NCBI RefSeq assembly: GCF_000156335.1
Contig: NZ_DS999216.1
Location: 41,737-105,736 of the forward strand
Reading direction: 5' to 3'
Origin: Roseobacter sp. GAI101
GTDB lineage: Bacteria; Pseudomonadota; Alphaproteobacteria; Rhodobacterales; Rhodobacteraceae
DNA length: 64,000 nt
Positions within the stretch are counted from its first letter, which is position 1. Every line of letters starts with the position of its first letter. Positions 50,915-59,391 of this stretch are shown piece after piece. The notes below the pieces were generated by a model that saw nothing but the letters and a program-made list of their open reading frames with translations, did no database searches and was not told the DNA's origin. Made by a program: the position numbers and the translations under genes.

Positions 50915-50959
50915 ACTAAATTTCAGACGGCAAAACTTCCCCGTTCACCGAAAACGATG

Positions 50960-50988
50960 TTGAAAATGATTCGGAAGGCGAGTATCAA
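50960..50988 (+). promoter_or_regulatory. promoter of the repB-repC antisense RNA
   Basis: TTGAAA (50960-50965), a 17-base spacer and TATCAA (50983-50988) on the strand opposite to repABC. Position and direction are those expected for the incompatibility RNA promoter. Confidence 0.55.
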
Positions 50989-50994
50989 GTAAAT

Positions 50995-51047
50995 GCAACG
51001 ATACTTGAGAACCCTTCAGAGCTCCGGCTTTGGGGGGTTTTCTTTTG
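50995..51047 (+). ncRNA. counter-transcribed RNA of repABC (incA-like)
   Basis: RepABC plasmids carry a small antisense RNA in the repB-repC gap that represses repC and sets copy number. Here the predicted transcript starts about seven bases after the -10 box at 50988 and is about 50 nt long. It ends in an inverted repeat (AACCC ... GGGTT within 51010-51040) followed by a TTTTCTTTT run, a factor-independent terminator. It is antisense to the repC leader. No sequence match was made; the call rests on position, promoter and terminator. Confidence 0.6.
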
Positions 51048-51120
51048 CGCTCCTGTCTGCTCCTTTTTTGCTCGTTGTTGTTGGACCCTATATTGGGCCT
51101 TGGGTTGAGCTCAGCTTCAC

Positions 51121-51132
51121 GGACCGCGGACC
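51121..51132. promoter_or_regulatory. degenerate parS-like site between repB and repC
   Basis: GGACCGCGGACC differs from the GGTCCGCGGACC core by one base and creates a direct repeat CGGACCG-CGGACCG. It lies 19 bases from the repB stop codon, a location where some repABC plasmids carry their centromere. Confidence 0.4.
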
Positions 51133-51151
51133 GCTGCTTAAGTCATTGTTT

Positions 51152-52147
51152 TTATTCTTTATTAACTTTTTCAATTTCGGCGAACTCTGCGTAGATAACG
51201 CACATACGTTCCTCAAGAAATCCCAGAAATGCTTCGCTGTCCTTCGACTGTGCCTTGATCTCAAGTTTTGAGCCGCGCCTCAGGAAAGTTACTTGGCCTG
51301 ATCCGATCTCTGTCGGACGTGGCTTAGTCGGTTGGGACGGCTTGTCTCTCAATCTTTCGATCAGATCCTTTACCCGGTCTTCGCTGGGCAGCGATGTATC
51401 GACCATCGCCGAGATCGCGGCTGGATTCTTGTCTGACTTCGCATCAATCGCAACACGCAGGCTTTCCCAGATGCGCCGACCGATCCCGTGGGCAGGTCCG
51501 ATCGCTTTGATGACCTCGTAGGGGATCGCCTGATAGATCCGGGCCATGCGTCCTACCAGTGATTTTTCGATCCCCAAGGCTTCCATTATGACGCTGTAGG
51601 AGACTTTGGATTCAACCATCTGATGAATAAAATGGGCCCGTTCAATAAAGCTTGTCTCGAGGCGCGAGTTATTCTCGATTCCCTGCGTGACAAGAGCCTC
51701 TTCGTCGCTCATCTGAACGACAAAAGCCCTGACAGGTTTACCTAGGCTGCGGCATGCGGCAATCCGGCGGCGGCCGTAAACGACTTCGTAGCGACCTTCG
51801 TCTTCTTTGGGACGAACCAAAACTGGAACCTGCTGTCCACGGGTCTGGATGCTGTTGGCAAGATCATGGATGCCGTCCTCGATATTGAGGCGGTCTGCAA
51901 AACGACTCTCGTCGATGAGGGCCGTGTCGATGTCCTGCGCAGTCCGGCTTAGCTCCTCCTGCATGCCCATCTGGAAATATCGCACGGTTGGCGCTGTTTT
52001 GCGGGCTGCCCCTTGACTGTCATTTGATGTGAGCTGGTCATTGGGTGATGTGGAAGGTTTTGGTTCAGCGTTTTGCTTTTCCTGATCGGCGCTTTTGGCG
52101 GCGATGCTCGCCATGGTGCCCCCAAAGAGGTTCTTGCGCGGCGGCAT
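51152..52147 (-). CDS. repB: RepB partition protein (ParB-like)
   Basis: The centromere-binding protein of repABC plasmids. The 331-residue product starts MPPRKNLFGGTM as in other RepB proteins. It has the ParB-type domain (LANSIQTRGQQVPVLVRP, then GRYEVVYGRRRIAACRSLG with the GRRR box) and a helix-turn-helix (YSVIMEALGIEKSLVGRM). The start codon overlaps the repA stop by one base (TGATG), so it is translationally coupled. Expected partners are RepA and the palindromes with core GGTCCGCGGACC at 48951, 49138 and 51121. Confidence 0.92.
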   Translation of the reverse strand: MPPRKNLFGGTMASIAAKSADQEKQNAEPKPSTSPNDQLTSNDSQGAARKTAPTVRYFQMGMQEELSRTAQDIDTALIDESRFADRLNIEDGIHDLANSIQTRGQQVPVLVRPKEDEGRYEVVYGRRRIAACRSLGKPVRAFVVQMSDEEALVTQGIENNSRLETSFIERAHFIHQMVESKVSYSVIMEALGIEKSLVGRMARIYQAIPYEVIKAIGPAHGIGRRIWESLRVAIDAKSDKNPAAISAMVDTSLPSEDRVKDLIERLRDKPSQPTKPRPTEIGSGQVTFLRRGSKLEIKAQSKDSEAFLGFLEERMCVIYAEFAEIEKVNKE

Positions 52148-53415
52148 CAGCTGGCCCTCCGCGCGTTATCATCCGAATGGGAGTTTTCCGCAGCGGCCTC
52201 GCGCGCTGACCTGTGCCGAGCTGCAAAGCAGAGCTCCTCCAGTTCGTCTACGATAAGCTCCACACTGTCCATCAACCGGTCATAAGATTTGCGGGTGAAG
52301 GAGGACGGCTCGAGCTCCATGACGGTGTTATTGGAATTTGACGCGTCACTGATGACAGTGGATTTCAAGAATTCCTGCTTCAGCACCGCACCCGAGAAGA
52401 TCGTTCGCAAAAACCCGGCCATCTGCACCTGTGGGCTATCTGTGGGTTCGAACCGTGTGATCAGGAACCGGATGAAATCGTAATCCTTCTTGCGCGAACT
52501 GCCCTCGACCGCTTTCATGAGATCTCCTGCCATGCCCAGAAACTTGCCCAAGGACATGCTGTCGAGCATAGAGGCGTTGAGCGGGATGATCAGTCCGGTT
52601 GACGCAAAAAGCGCAGAGATCACCGAGAAGGAAAGCTGAGGAGGGGTGTCAAAGACCACGACGTCATAGTCGGCCTCAACCGATGCGATCGCCGCTGACA
52701 TACGGCGGTGGAACGGCTCTCCGCCCATGCCTGTCTTGAAGGAGATGGCCGTCTCGTATTCGAATTCGGTCAGCATCATTTCCGATGCCGCGATATCCAC
52801 GTTGTGAAAATATGTCTTCTGGATCACATCGCGCATGGATTTCGGACCCGAACCGGTCTCGGGGTCGTTGTAACGTAAGGCCTCGTAGATAGACGGAGAT
52901 CCATCGATATCTGGCCTGACCTGAAAGATATCGCTCATCGACGCTTGCGGGTCCAAGTCTATGCAAAGAACACGATGGCCCCGCAGGCCAAGAAGCTGTG
53001 CAACCAAGATGGCTGAAGATGTCTTGCTGACACCCCCCTTGAGGTTGAATGTGCACAGCACGTTTAGCTTCTGATCGCCCTGTCTGCGGGGGTAAGCCTC
53101 AGGCGCTATTTTTCCATCATTGAATAGAAACTGGCGAATATTGTCGATATCTTCGGCTTTGAACATGCGCCGGTTGCCGCCAACCAGCTCGCCGATGGGC
53201 ATGCGCCCGTCGGCGTTCTTGATGTAATGACGGAATGTGTTCTCGTTCAACTTCAGGAACCGCGCGACTTCGCGTACCGAGAAACGTCGTAGCATCTTTC
53301 GCTCTTCAGGTGCCAAAAGGTACGACAAATGTGTGTCCAGAGCCTCGGAAATTTTATCGGAATAGCCTGCCAAAGCTTCCGACCCGTGGACCTGCTCCTG
53401 GGATATGTTCCCCAT
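52147..53415 (-). CDS. repA: RepA partition ATPase (ParA-like)
   Basis: A Walker-type ATPase that moves plasmid copies and represses the repABC operon. The deviant Walker A is KGGVSKTSSA, followed by LCIDLDPQASM (Walker A' region) and VVFDTPPQLSFSV (Walker B). An N-terminal winged helix (FSVREVARFLKLNENTFRHYIK) provides operator binding. The start at 53415 (MGNISQEQVHG) is preferred because GAGGG stands a few bases upstream; the frame stays open to 53526, but those extra 37 residues look non-conserved. About 422 residues, normal for RepA. The first gene of the operon. Confidence 0.9.
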   Translation of the reverse strand: MGNISQEQVHGSEALAGYSDKISEALDTHLSYLLAPEERKMLRRFSVREVARFLKLNENTFRHYIKNADGRMPIGELVGGNRRMFKAEDIDNIRQFLFNDGKIAPEAYPRRQGDQKLNVLCTFNLKGGVSKTSSAILVAQLLGLRGHRVLCIDLDPQASMSDIFQVRPDIDGSPSIYEALRYNDPETGSGPKSMRDVIQKTYFHNVDIAASEMMLTEFEYETAISFKTGMGGEPFHRRMSAAIASVEADYDVVVFDTPPQLSFSVISALFASTGLIIPLNASMLDSMSLGKFLGMAGDLMKAVEGSSRKKDYDFIRFLITRFEPTDSPQVQMAGFLRTIFSGAVLKQEFLKSTVISDASNSNNTVMELEPSSFTRKSYDRLMDSVELIVDELEELCFAARHRSAREAAAENSHSDDNARRAS

Positions 53416-53719
53416 TTCTGCCCTCATTCGTTTTAATTGTTTTTTTTGAGTTACACTGACAAATGACAATAAATCCAGCTTTTTCTGGTGTGGGGGGCAG
53501 GGGGTCTTGCAGGCAGGCTTTGTCATTGTGCGGCGAAGCGCCTATTTTCAAGGGCTTCGAGACTGTGGACAAGTGTCACATTTTTCTTGAGTCAGTATAT
53601 TAAAATACCCCCAATCGATTATAAACACAGATACAAAATCCCCTCAATCATCCTTGTTTTCCTGTTTCCGGCCAGTTCGATCTCCGATTTTGGAAGATTC
53701 GAAGGTCTTGGCTGTTGAT
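53416..53719. other. repA upstream region
   Basis: About 300 bases that hold the repABC promoter on the minus strand. AT-rich stretches (for example TATATTAAAATA near 53596-53607) are candidates for promoter elements, but I cannot fix a single -35/-10 pair. No gene is seen. Confidence 0.4.
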
Positions 53720-53772
53720 TGTCACTGAGAACTGACCCTGCACCAGCAGAAATTGTCATCGAGAATTGACCC
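53720..53772. mobile_element. IS21-type terminal repeats, relic
   Basis: Two direct copies of TGTCA-yyGAGAAyTGACCC (53720-53738 and 53754-53772, 34 bases apart) resemble the multiple terminal repeats of IS21-family elements. No istA follows on either side; this is the end of a lost copy, unrelated to the IS21 ends at 56893 and 59391. Confidence 0.5.
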
Positions 53773-53887
53773 ATGTGCAACCTTGCCCCGACTTGAATCA
53801 GCTGGGGGCGCATGGAGTGATAGACAGTAAACATCCGCCGAGGGCCGTCTGGCTGTTTAGCGGGCTGAAAGTTTATGGGGTGTCCTT

Positions 53888-54181
53888 ATGGACGCACACG
53901 AAGACACCCGCCTTATTCAAGTTTTGTCGGTCTCTGATACCGGCCGTCGTCGCCGTTGGACGGATGACGAGAAAGCCCGCATCGTTGAGGAAAGTCATTG
54001 CGATGGCGTGACATTGGCTGAGATCGCACGGCGCCATGATATTTCGCGATCACAGCTTTACGATTGGCGATATAGGCACAAGAATGGGCTGCTTGCGGCT
54101 GGCCCGCAATTTTTGCGCGTCCTTCAGATCGAAGACGGTTCTGGCCGTGATGATGCTCCAGCGCCGCCAGCGCCTGTATGA
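53888..54181 (+). CDS. tnpA: IS66 TnpA (OrfA)
   Basis: A 97-residue DNA-binding protein of IS66-family elements. The HTH core RRRRWTDDEKARIVEESHCDG, then TLAEIARRHDISRSQLYDWR, is characteristic. The start ATG at 53888 follows a GGGTGTCC stretch rather than a textbook site. TnpA and TnpB of IS66 are both needed for transposition together with TnpC, which is missing here, so this copy is inactive. Confidence 0.85.
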   Translation: MDAHEDTRLIQVLSVSDTGRRRRWTDDEKARIVEESHCDGVTLAEIARRHDISRSQLYDWRYRHKNGLLAAGPQFLRVLQIEDGSGRDDAPAPPAPV

Positions 54182-54275
54182 CGATAGACCTTGGCCCTCG
54201 GTGTCGCGTGGCGATCCCCTCCGGCTTTGACATGGAGGCTGCTGTGCGTCTGCTTAATGGCCTGATGGTGCGGTC

Positions 54276-54565
54276 ATGATCGCGTTTCCGGCGGGCACGA
54301 AGGTGTGGATTGCAGGTGGGGTGACGGATATGCGGCGCGGGATGAACACCTTGGCGTTGTCGGTCCAGCAGGGCCTTGGGCGCGATCCACATGCCGGTGA
54401 GACATTCTGCTTTCGTGGGCGTAAAGGCGACTTGGTGAAATTGCTCTGGCATGATGGGGTTGGCATGTCGCTGTATCTGAGACGGCTTGAGGCGGGCAAG
54501 TTCATCTGGCCTGTGAGCCAGGACGGGACGGCTGTGGCGATATCATCCGCCCAGCTCGGTTATCG
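54276..54565 (+). pseudogene. tnpB: IS66 TnpB, C-terminus cut by IS6
   Basis: The conserved IS66 OrfB: TKVWIAGGVTDMRRGMNTLA, CFRGRKGDLVKLLWHDGVGM, GKFIWPVSQDG. The protein follows the family up to SSAQLGY (residue about 95), where the usual end would be LSYLLEGIDWR. The IS6 inverted repeat begins at that point and the frame runs on into the IS to 54641, adding foreign residues. Confidence 0.85.
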
Positions 54566-55374
54566 GTATTGCCAAGTTGTCGACAGCAGATTGTGCTTCC
54601 CTGTGAAAGGCGTGGATCACGCAGTCATCTCAGCGGTGTAATCGGCCCAGAGGCTGAACGCATCGTTGCGGGCGTGGCGGTATGAGGTTGCTGTGAGTTG
54701 ATAGCGCCGGGGACGGAAAATGAGGTTGATCTGGTCGTGCGCGGATAGAAACCTCTGTGCCTGCCGGTGAGACTTGAACCGTCCCATTATTTTCTCTCGT
54801 TTGCGGGTTGGCCGATGCGAAACTTCTATCGCGTTGTTTAGGCCTTTGTGGGCCCGGTGGTCAGCGTTCGGAGCCTGTGTTTTGACCGGCTTGATATAGC
54901 TGCGCAATTTGTCGGTTATGACCACCCTCGGCTCGCCAAACTGTGAAACCAATCTTTGGAAAAAGCGCTTTGCTGCTTTGGCATTCCGACGTGTCTGCAC
55001 GAGAATATCGAGAACGTCTCCATCTGCGTCGATCGCGCGCCACAGCCAATGCTTCTTGCCCCGGATCGTGATCACGACCTCATCCATGTGCCACTTGTCG
55101 TTCGGCCGCGGACGTTCGCGGCGGATGCAATCTGCAAAATGCGACCCAAAGCGATTAACCCACAGTCGGATCGCCTCCCGGCTGACAATCACACCCCGAG
55201 CAGCCAATAGGTCTTCAACATCAGCCGTGCTCAGGGCTAACCGGTGATACGCCCAGACAGCGAGCGCGATGATTTCACGTGGGTAGCGGAAGCCCTTCAG
55301 GGGCGGCAAATCGATTGGAAGGTTCATGAGGCAGACATACCTCTACCAAACCCTGTCAACAACTTGGCAATACC
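54566..55374 (-). mobile_element. complete IS6-family element
   Basis: 809 bp bounded by inverted repeats: GGTATTGCCAAGTTGT (54566-54581) and its exact complement ACAACTTGGCAATACC (55359-55374), extended by GACAG with one mismatch. One transposase gene on the minus strand fills it. No 8-bp target duplication is visible at the two flanks (CGGTTATC versus CTCTGGGC), consistent with a cointegrate or deletion after insertion. Confidence 0.85.
54617..55327 (-). CDS. IS6-family transposase
   Basis: A DDE transposase of 236 residues, full length for IS6. The N-terminal HTH is YPREIIALAVWAYHRLALST, then VEDLLAARGVIVSREAIRLW. The catalytic acidic residues lie in DKWHMDEVVITIRGKKHWLW (first D), VVITDKLRSY (second D) and IEVSHRPTRKREK (E is replaced in context by the IEV position, then the RPTRxRE motif typical of the family). 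IS6 elements move by replicative cointegration, which can delete neighbouring DNA. It is probably functional by sequence. Confidence 0.9.
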   Translation of the reverse strand: MNLPIDLPPLKGFRYPREIIALAVWAYHRLALSTADVEDLLAARGVIVSREAIRLWVNRFGSHFADCIRRERPRPNDKWHMDEVVITIRGKKHWLWRAIDADGDVLDILVQTRRNAKAAKRFFQRLVSQFGEPRVVITDKLRSYIKPVKTQAPNADHRAHKGLNNAIEVSHRPTRKREKIMGRFKSHRQAQRFLSAHDQINLIFRPRRYQLTATSYRHARNDAFSLWADYTAEMTA

Positions 55375-55706
55375 CTCTGGGCCTATTTAACGGAACTCCG
55401 CACCCCTGGGCGGCCGCGCGTGTTTTTAAAACCCGTTCGTGCCCTAGAAGTCAAAGCCCTCACCCAGTATCGACGCCCCACCATTAAAATAATGTGAACT
55501 CACTAGGCCTCCAAGGAGGCAAGGCTGCACATTCTTTCAACGGCGGGGCTGGGGGTAACTCTGCGCTTGAAGCGCCACTACCACAGTTTGTTCTGGAACA
55601 AACTGTGGTATTACCAGATAAAACTAGAAATCTTCTTGATTTTGTATTTTTCTTCGGACAAAAAGAGAGAATAAATCAAATTTATAATATTCTAGGAGAA
55701 AACAAA
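55375..55706. other. non-coding leader before 55707 gene
   Basis: Holds the perfect inverted repeat at 55579-55610 and an AT-rich segment with TATAAT at 55682-55687 (TTTATAATATT) just before the ribosome binding site AGGAGA. The frame is open from 55494, but without start signals or protein character before the ATG at 55707. Confidence 0.4.
55579..55610. promoter_or_regulatory. 15-bp perfect inverted repeat
   Basis: TACCACAGTTTGTTC, two bases, then its exact complement. It could be an operator for the gene at 55707 or an RNA hairpin. There is no run of T after it, so it is unlikely to be a plain terminator. Confidence 0.5.
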
Positions 55707-56375
55707 ATGACTAACATTTTTGGAACGCCTACAAAGGGACCAATGAAAACTCGGCTGTTCAAGATCGCTGAGAAGGTTCTGGAGGAGGACGGTTGGCAGA
55801 TTGAACGGATGGTAGGGACCGGAAAATCGAGCCTTCGCCGGATTACAAAAGGTGGTGAAAGCAAGGTGATTTCAATCCGTACATCTCAAGACACATGGAT
55901 AGCTTTTCCTCGCGCAGAAGGTGATGACAGTTGGGGGACGCTGGATGACGTTGATGCAGTCGTTCCAGTGTCAGTTGACCACAAGGACGACCCAAAATTC
56001 GCTAAGGTTCATCTGATCGACGGTGACGAGATGCGTTCGCGTTTCAACCGGGCTTATGAGGCGCGGAAGGAGGCGGGCTACAGCATTCCAACAGGCCGCG
56101 GCGTTTGGGTTTCTCTTTATCAGCAAGAAACAAGAGAACCCGTAACTCTTGTTGGGGCAGGTGCGGGGCTAAAATTTCCACCAATAGCGACCGTCTCGCT
56201 CTTGCCTGAAGCGGGGTCCGCAGCCGACGATACAGCTTCCAGTAGTGCCGATAATGCCAGTCCTTTTTTTAAAGGATCCGATGAAGCACCGCTTTCGATT
56301 GCAGAAGCGAAACGCCGTCTAGCTGAAACGTTTGGTGTTGATCCCGCCTGCATCAAAATAACTGTAGAGGCTTGA
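55707..56375 (+). CDS. hypothetical protein between IS elements
   Basis: The start at 55707 has AGGAGA ten bases upstream; the frame is open to 55494 but translation from there would run through the inverted repeat and is not supported. The 222-residue product begins MTNIFGTPTKGPMKTRLF. A compact N-terminal domain (GWQIERMVGTGKSSLRRITKGGESKVISIRTSQDTWIAFPR) alternates strands with a central TxxTWIAFPR phrase, and a flexible Ser/Asp-rich linker (about 175-195) leads to a short C-terminal helix (SIAEAKRRLAETFGVDPACIKITVEA). I do not recognise the family. Surrounded by mobile elements, so probably cargo on the plasmid. Cytoplasmic, no membrane segment. Confidence 0.55.
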   Translation: MTNIFGTPTKGPMKTRLFKIAEKVLEEDGWQIERMVGTGKSSLRRITKGGESKVISIRTSQDTWIAFPRAEGDDSWGTLDDVDAVVPVSVDHKDDPKFAKVHLIDGDEMRSRFNRAYEARKEAGYSIPTGRGVWVSLYQQETREPVTLVGAGAGLKFPPIATVSLLPEAGSAADDTASSSADNASPFFKGSDEAPLSIAEAKRRLAETFGVDPACIKITVEA

Positions 56376-56892
56376 TCAAGCAGAGGCGGCGAGCCTGGAA
56401 GCTCGGGACGACCGTAGGGGGGGGGACGCCGCCACCTACATCAGACAATATCCTGGGCATGGGAGGCCATAAGCCTACAAGGGGTCTGTTACGGCTCAGT
56501 GCAGAAAATCACGCTAAGGATTAGATAAACCTGTAAAAACAAGGCATTGTAAAGGCGCGGAAAACAATAAGATTTGAGGGGCTGGCGCGGTCAGAAAAAT
56601 CATTCAATTTCAATGCGCTATTTTTTCTAACGTACTATCCTGCACTCTCCGGTATCAGACCCCTTATAGCATGGCTACCGTTGCTAGACATCTCAAAATC
56701 TGCTATTTTAATAATTGGATGAATCTATCATCCAAAGATCCGAAATTGCATCGCACCTGGGCATTCCGGTCGGTGTGTGCCTGACGGTATAATCAGGGAC
56801 AGGCGGTGCTTAATGGACCTGTCGCAACAGCTTGAAATTCGTACAGCCTGAACGTTAACGCGCAACGCGCATCATCAGGTTTTTACAAAGAG
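56376..56892. other. non-coding gap before IS21 element
   Basis: About 520 bases with no supported gene. Contains GC-rich runs (56411-56420) just after the upstream gene and AT-rich patches near 56700. Whatever gene the IS21 and the neighbouring IS3 were inserted in is not recognisable on this side. Confidence 0.4.
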
Positions 56893-57009
56893 TGTGATCG
56901 GCGGAGCAATACTCGACCACGGTAGCGGCGGCGTAGTGCGGTCGCGGGCGGCTTAAAAGTCGGCCACTTTGGCCCTTTCATTTGATGGGAGGGTTTGGGG
57001 ATATTCACT

Positions 57010-58473
57010 GTGGAATTATATTTGAAGGTGCGTCGCGCCCATTTTCAGGATGGGTTGAGCGGGCGGCAGATAGCTCGGGATTTTGGGATCAGCCGGGACA
57101 GTGTTGCGAAGATGTTGGCGCATTCTGAGCCGCCTGGATACCGGCGGACGGCGGCGATTAAACGCCCGAAGTTGGATGCATATATCGATCAGATTGATCG
57201 GTGGTTGGCGGAAGACAAGATGCGCCCTCGTAAGCAGCGACACACATCCAAGCGCATTTTTGAACGGCTCCGTGATGAATGCGGCTTCAACGGCGGGTAC
57301 ACCATCGTCAAAGATTATGTGCGCAACAAGAAGCGCGGTTCGCGTGAGATGTTCGTGCCGTTGAGCCATCCGCCCGGACATGCGCAGGCCGACTTTGGCG
57401 AAGCGTTGGTTGTGATTGGTGGCATTGAGCAGAAAGCCTATTTCTTCGCGCTGGATCTGCCGCATAGTGATGCCTGTTATGTCCGTGCCTATCCTGCCGC
57501 GAACACCGAGGCTTGGTTGGATGGGCATGTTCACGCGTTTGCGTTCTTTGGAGCGGTGCCACAGTCGGTGCTCTACGACAATGACCGTTGCTTGGTTGCA
57601 AAGATCATGCCGAATGGCGAACGTCAGAGAACACAGCGGTTCAGCGCGATGCTGTCGCATTACGTGGTCCGAGACCGATACGGTCGCCCCGGAAAGGGGA
57701 ACGATAAAGGTAAAGTCGAAGGTCTCGTCGGCTATTCTCGTCGTAACTTCATGGTACCAATGCCCCGCTTTGCGAGTTGGGCAGCGTTCAACGATTACCT
57801 CGAAGAACAGTGCTGCAAACGGCAAGCAGACATCTTGCGCGGCTATAAGATCAGCATCGGTGAACGATTGCAGGCTGATCTGGCTGCGATGCAGGGCTTG
57901 CCAGATGCGCCGTTTGAAGCTTGCGACCTGCGCAGTGGCCAGGTCACATCGACATCCGTGGTGCGCTATCGCGGCAATGATTACTCAGTGCCGGTGGCCT
58001 TTGGTCACCGTGAGGTCTGGATAAAGGGATTTGTGGATCGGGTCGTTATTGGCTGCGCTGCTGAGGTGATTGCGCAGCATGTCAGGTCATACGACAAAGA
58101 CGATATCACCTTTGACCCTGTGCATTATCTACGACTGATTGAGCGTAAGATCATGGCCTTTGATCAGGCAGCTCCGTTGCAAAACTGGAACCTACCTGAT
58201 GCATTTTCAACGTTGCAACGGTTGTTGGAAGCGCGGCAGGGCAAGGCTGGGAAGCGCGAGTACGTGCAGGTCCTCCGTCTGCTGGAACGCTTTGAGATGG
58301 AGGTGCTGCACAATGCAGTCAAAGATGCGCTTCAAATGGGAGCCATCAGCTTTGATGCCATCAAACACCTTGTGCTATGCCGCGTTGAACGCAGCAGCCT
58401 CGGTTGGATTTGGATCTCTATCCGTTTCTGCCCAGAACGCATGTCGCGACGACATCAGCCGCATCCTACATGA
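57010..58473 (+). CDS. istA: IS21 IstA transposase (C-terminal frameshift)
   Basis: A DDE transposase of about 487 residues. The N-terminal HTH (GLSGRQIARDFGISRDSVAKML) and the catalytic core are complete: D in HAQADFGEALV, D in VLYDND, E in KGNDKGKVEGLVGYSRR. I prefer the GTG at 57010 with GGGG nine bases upstream; a TTG at 56995 would add five residues. Near 58398 the frame departs from the family: the usual end (PRLDLDLYPFLPRTHV..SAASYMSLLDGGGA) is still present in another frame and runs to a TGA at 58497-58499 that overlaps the istB start. So the last 30 or so residues are out of frame. Confidence 0.85.
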   Translation: MELYLKVRRAHFQDGLSGRQIARDFGISRDSVAKMLAHSEPPGYRRTAAIKRPKLDAYIDQIDRWLAEDKMRPRKQRHTSKRIFERLRDECGFNGGYTIVKDYVRNKKRGSREMFVPLSHPPGHAQADFGEALVVIGGIEQKAYFFALDLPHSDACYVRAYPAANTEAWLDGHVHAFAFFGAVPQSVLYDNDRCLVAKIMPNGERQRTQRFSAMLSHYVVRDRYGRPGKGNDKGKVEGLVGYSRRNFMVPMPRFASWAAFNDYLEEQCCKRQADILRGYKISIGERLQADLAAMQGLPDAPFEACDLRSGQVTSTSVVRYRGNDYSVPVAFGHREVWIKGFVDRVVIGCAAEVIAQHVRSYDKDDITFDPVHYLRLIERKIMAFDQAAPLQNWNLPDAFSTLQRLLEARQGKAGKREYVQVLRLLERFEMEVLHNAVKDALQMGAISFDAIKHLVLCRVERSSLGWIWISIRFCPERMSRRHQPHPT

Positions 58474-58495
58474 GCCTGCTGGATGGAGGTGGCGC

Positions 58496-59254
58496 ATGAC
58501 CGATGCACCAGAACTGCTCTTGGCCAACCATCTCAAAACCCTGCGCTTACCGACCTTCCAGCGTGAACACGACAAGCTCGCGCGCATCTGTGCCGCGCAG
58601 GGCGTGGATCATGTCCGTTATTTGGCCCGGCTGACCGAGCTTGAACTGATCGACCGCGAACGCCGCATGGTCGAGCGCAGGATCAAATCGGCCAAGTTCC
58701 CAGCCGTCAAAAGCCTGGACAGTTTCGACTTCAAGGCAATCCCGTCGTTGAACAAGATGATGGTCTTGGATCTGGCGCGGTGTGATTGGGTCGAACGGCG
58801 GGAGAATGTCATCGCACTTGGCCCATCTGGCACTGGAAAGACCCACATCGCCCTCGGGTTGGGCCTGGCCGCCTGCCAAAAGGGCATGCCTGTCGCTTTT
58901 GTCACGGCGGCCTCACTGGTGAACGAGTTGATGGAAGCGCGAGACGAGAAACGGCTGCTGCGATTGCAACGCCAGCTCGCTAAGGTCAGCCTGTTGATCA
59001 TCGATGAACTGGGTTTTGTGCCGCTCAGTAAAACAGGCGCTGAACTGCTGTTCGAACTGATCTCGCAACGCTACGAGCGTGGATCAACACTCATCACCAG
59101 CAACCTGCCGTTCGAAGAGTGGACAGAAACCTTCGGCACAGAACGACTGACCGGCGCATTACTGGATCGGCTGACACACCACGTGAACATTCTGGAAATG
59201 AATGGTGAAAGCTACAGGCTCAATCAGAGCAAATCAAAGCGTACCAAAACTTAA
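58496..59254 (+). CDS. istB: IS21 IstB helper ATPase
   Basis: A DnaC/DnaA-like AAA+ protein that helps IstA choose targets. The Walker A is GPSGTGKTH, Walker B is LLIIDELGFVPL, and sensor-like TSNLPF and RLTHH motifs follow. The ATG at 58496 has GGAGG upstream and overlaps the (out-of-frame) end of istA. 252 residues, normal length. Intact. Confidence 0.92.
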   Translation: MTDAPELLLANHLKTLRLPTFQREHDKLARICAAQGVDHVRYLARLTELELIDRERRMVERRIKSAKFPAVKSLDSFDFKAIPSLNKMMVLDLARCDWVERRENVIALGPSGTGKTHIALGLGLAACQKGMPVAFVTAASLVNELMEARDEKRLLRLQRQLAKVSLLIIDELGFVPLSKTGAELLFELISQRYERGSTLITSNLPFEEWTETFGTERLTGALLDRLTHHVNILEMNGESYRLNQSKSKRTKT

Positions 59255-59391
59255 CACATCATCAGGTTGGCCTGACGGCCAACGCGCCATGGAACGTGCT
59301 TGCTACTTAATGGCATCACGCCCCAAGGCGCGTAACCAAGTGGCCGACTTTTGCTCCGCCCCAATGGCAGGTTGTTACGCCGCCGTTGACA

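Larger units (their letters stand above)
53827..54565 (+). mobile_element. IS66-family element, 3' truncated
   Basis: Begins with a GTAAACATCCGCCG inverted-repeat-like end, then tnpA and tnpB. It is cut at 54565 by the left end of the IS6 element. tnpC (the transposase) and the right end are absent beyond 55374, so the IS6 event was accompanied by deletion. Confidence 0.7.
56893..59391 (+). mobile_element. IS21-family element
   Basis: About 2.5 kb with istA and istB. The left end TGTGATCGGCGGAGCAATAC (56893-) and the right end read inwards from 59391, TGTCAACGGCGGCGTAACAAC, are imperfect inverted repeats, and both are followed inside by a second repeat ending AAAGTCGGCCACTT. The right end interrupts an IS3-family orfB. 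No target duplication is visible and the orfB remainder is absent at the left, so a rearrangement followed insertion. Confidence 0.8.

Noticed and set aside
53720..53772. Direct repeats before IS66 considered as plasmid iterons
   Set aside because: Only two copies, and the words match IS21-type terminal repeats better.
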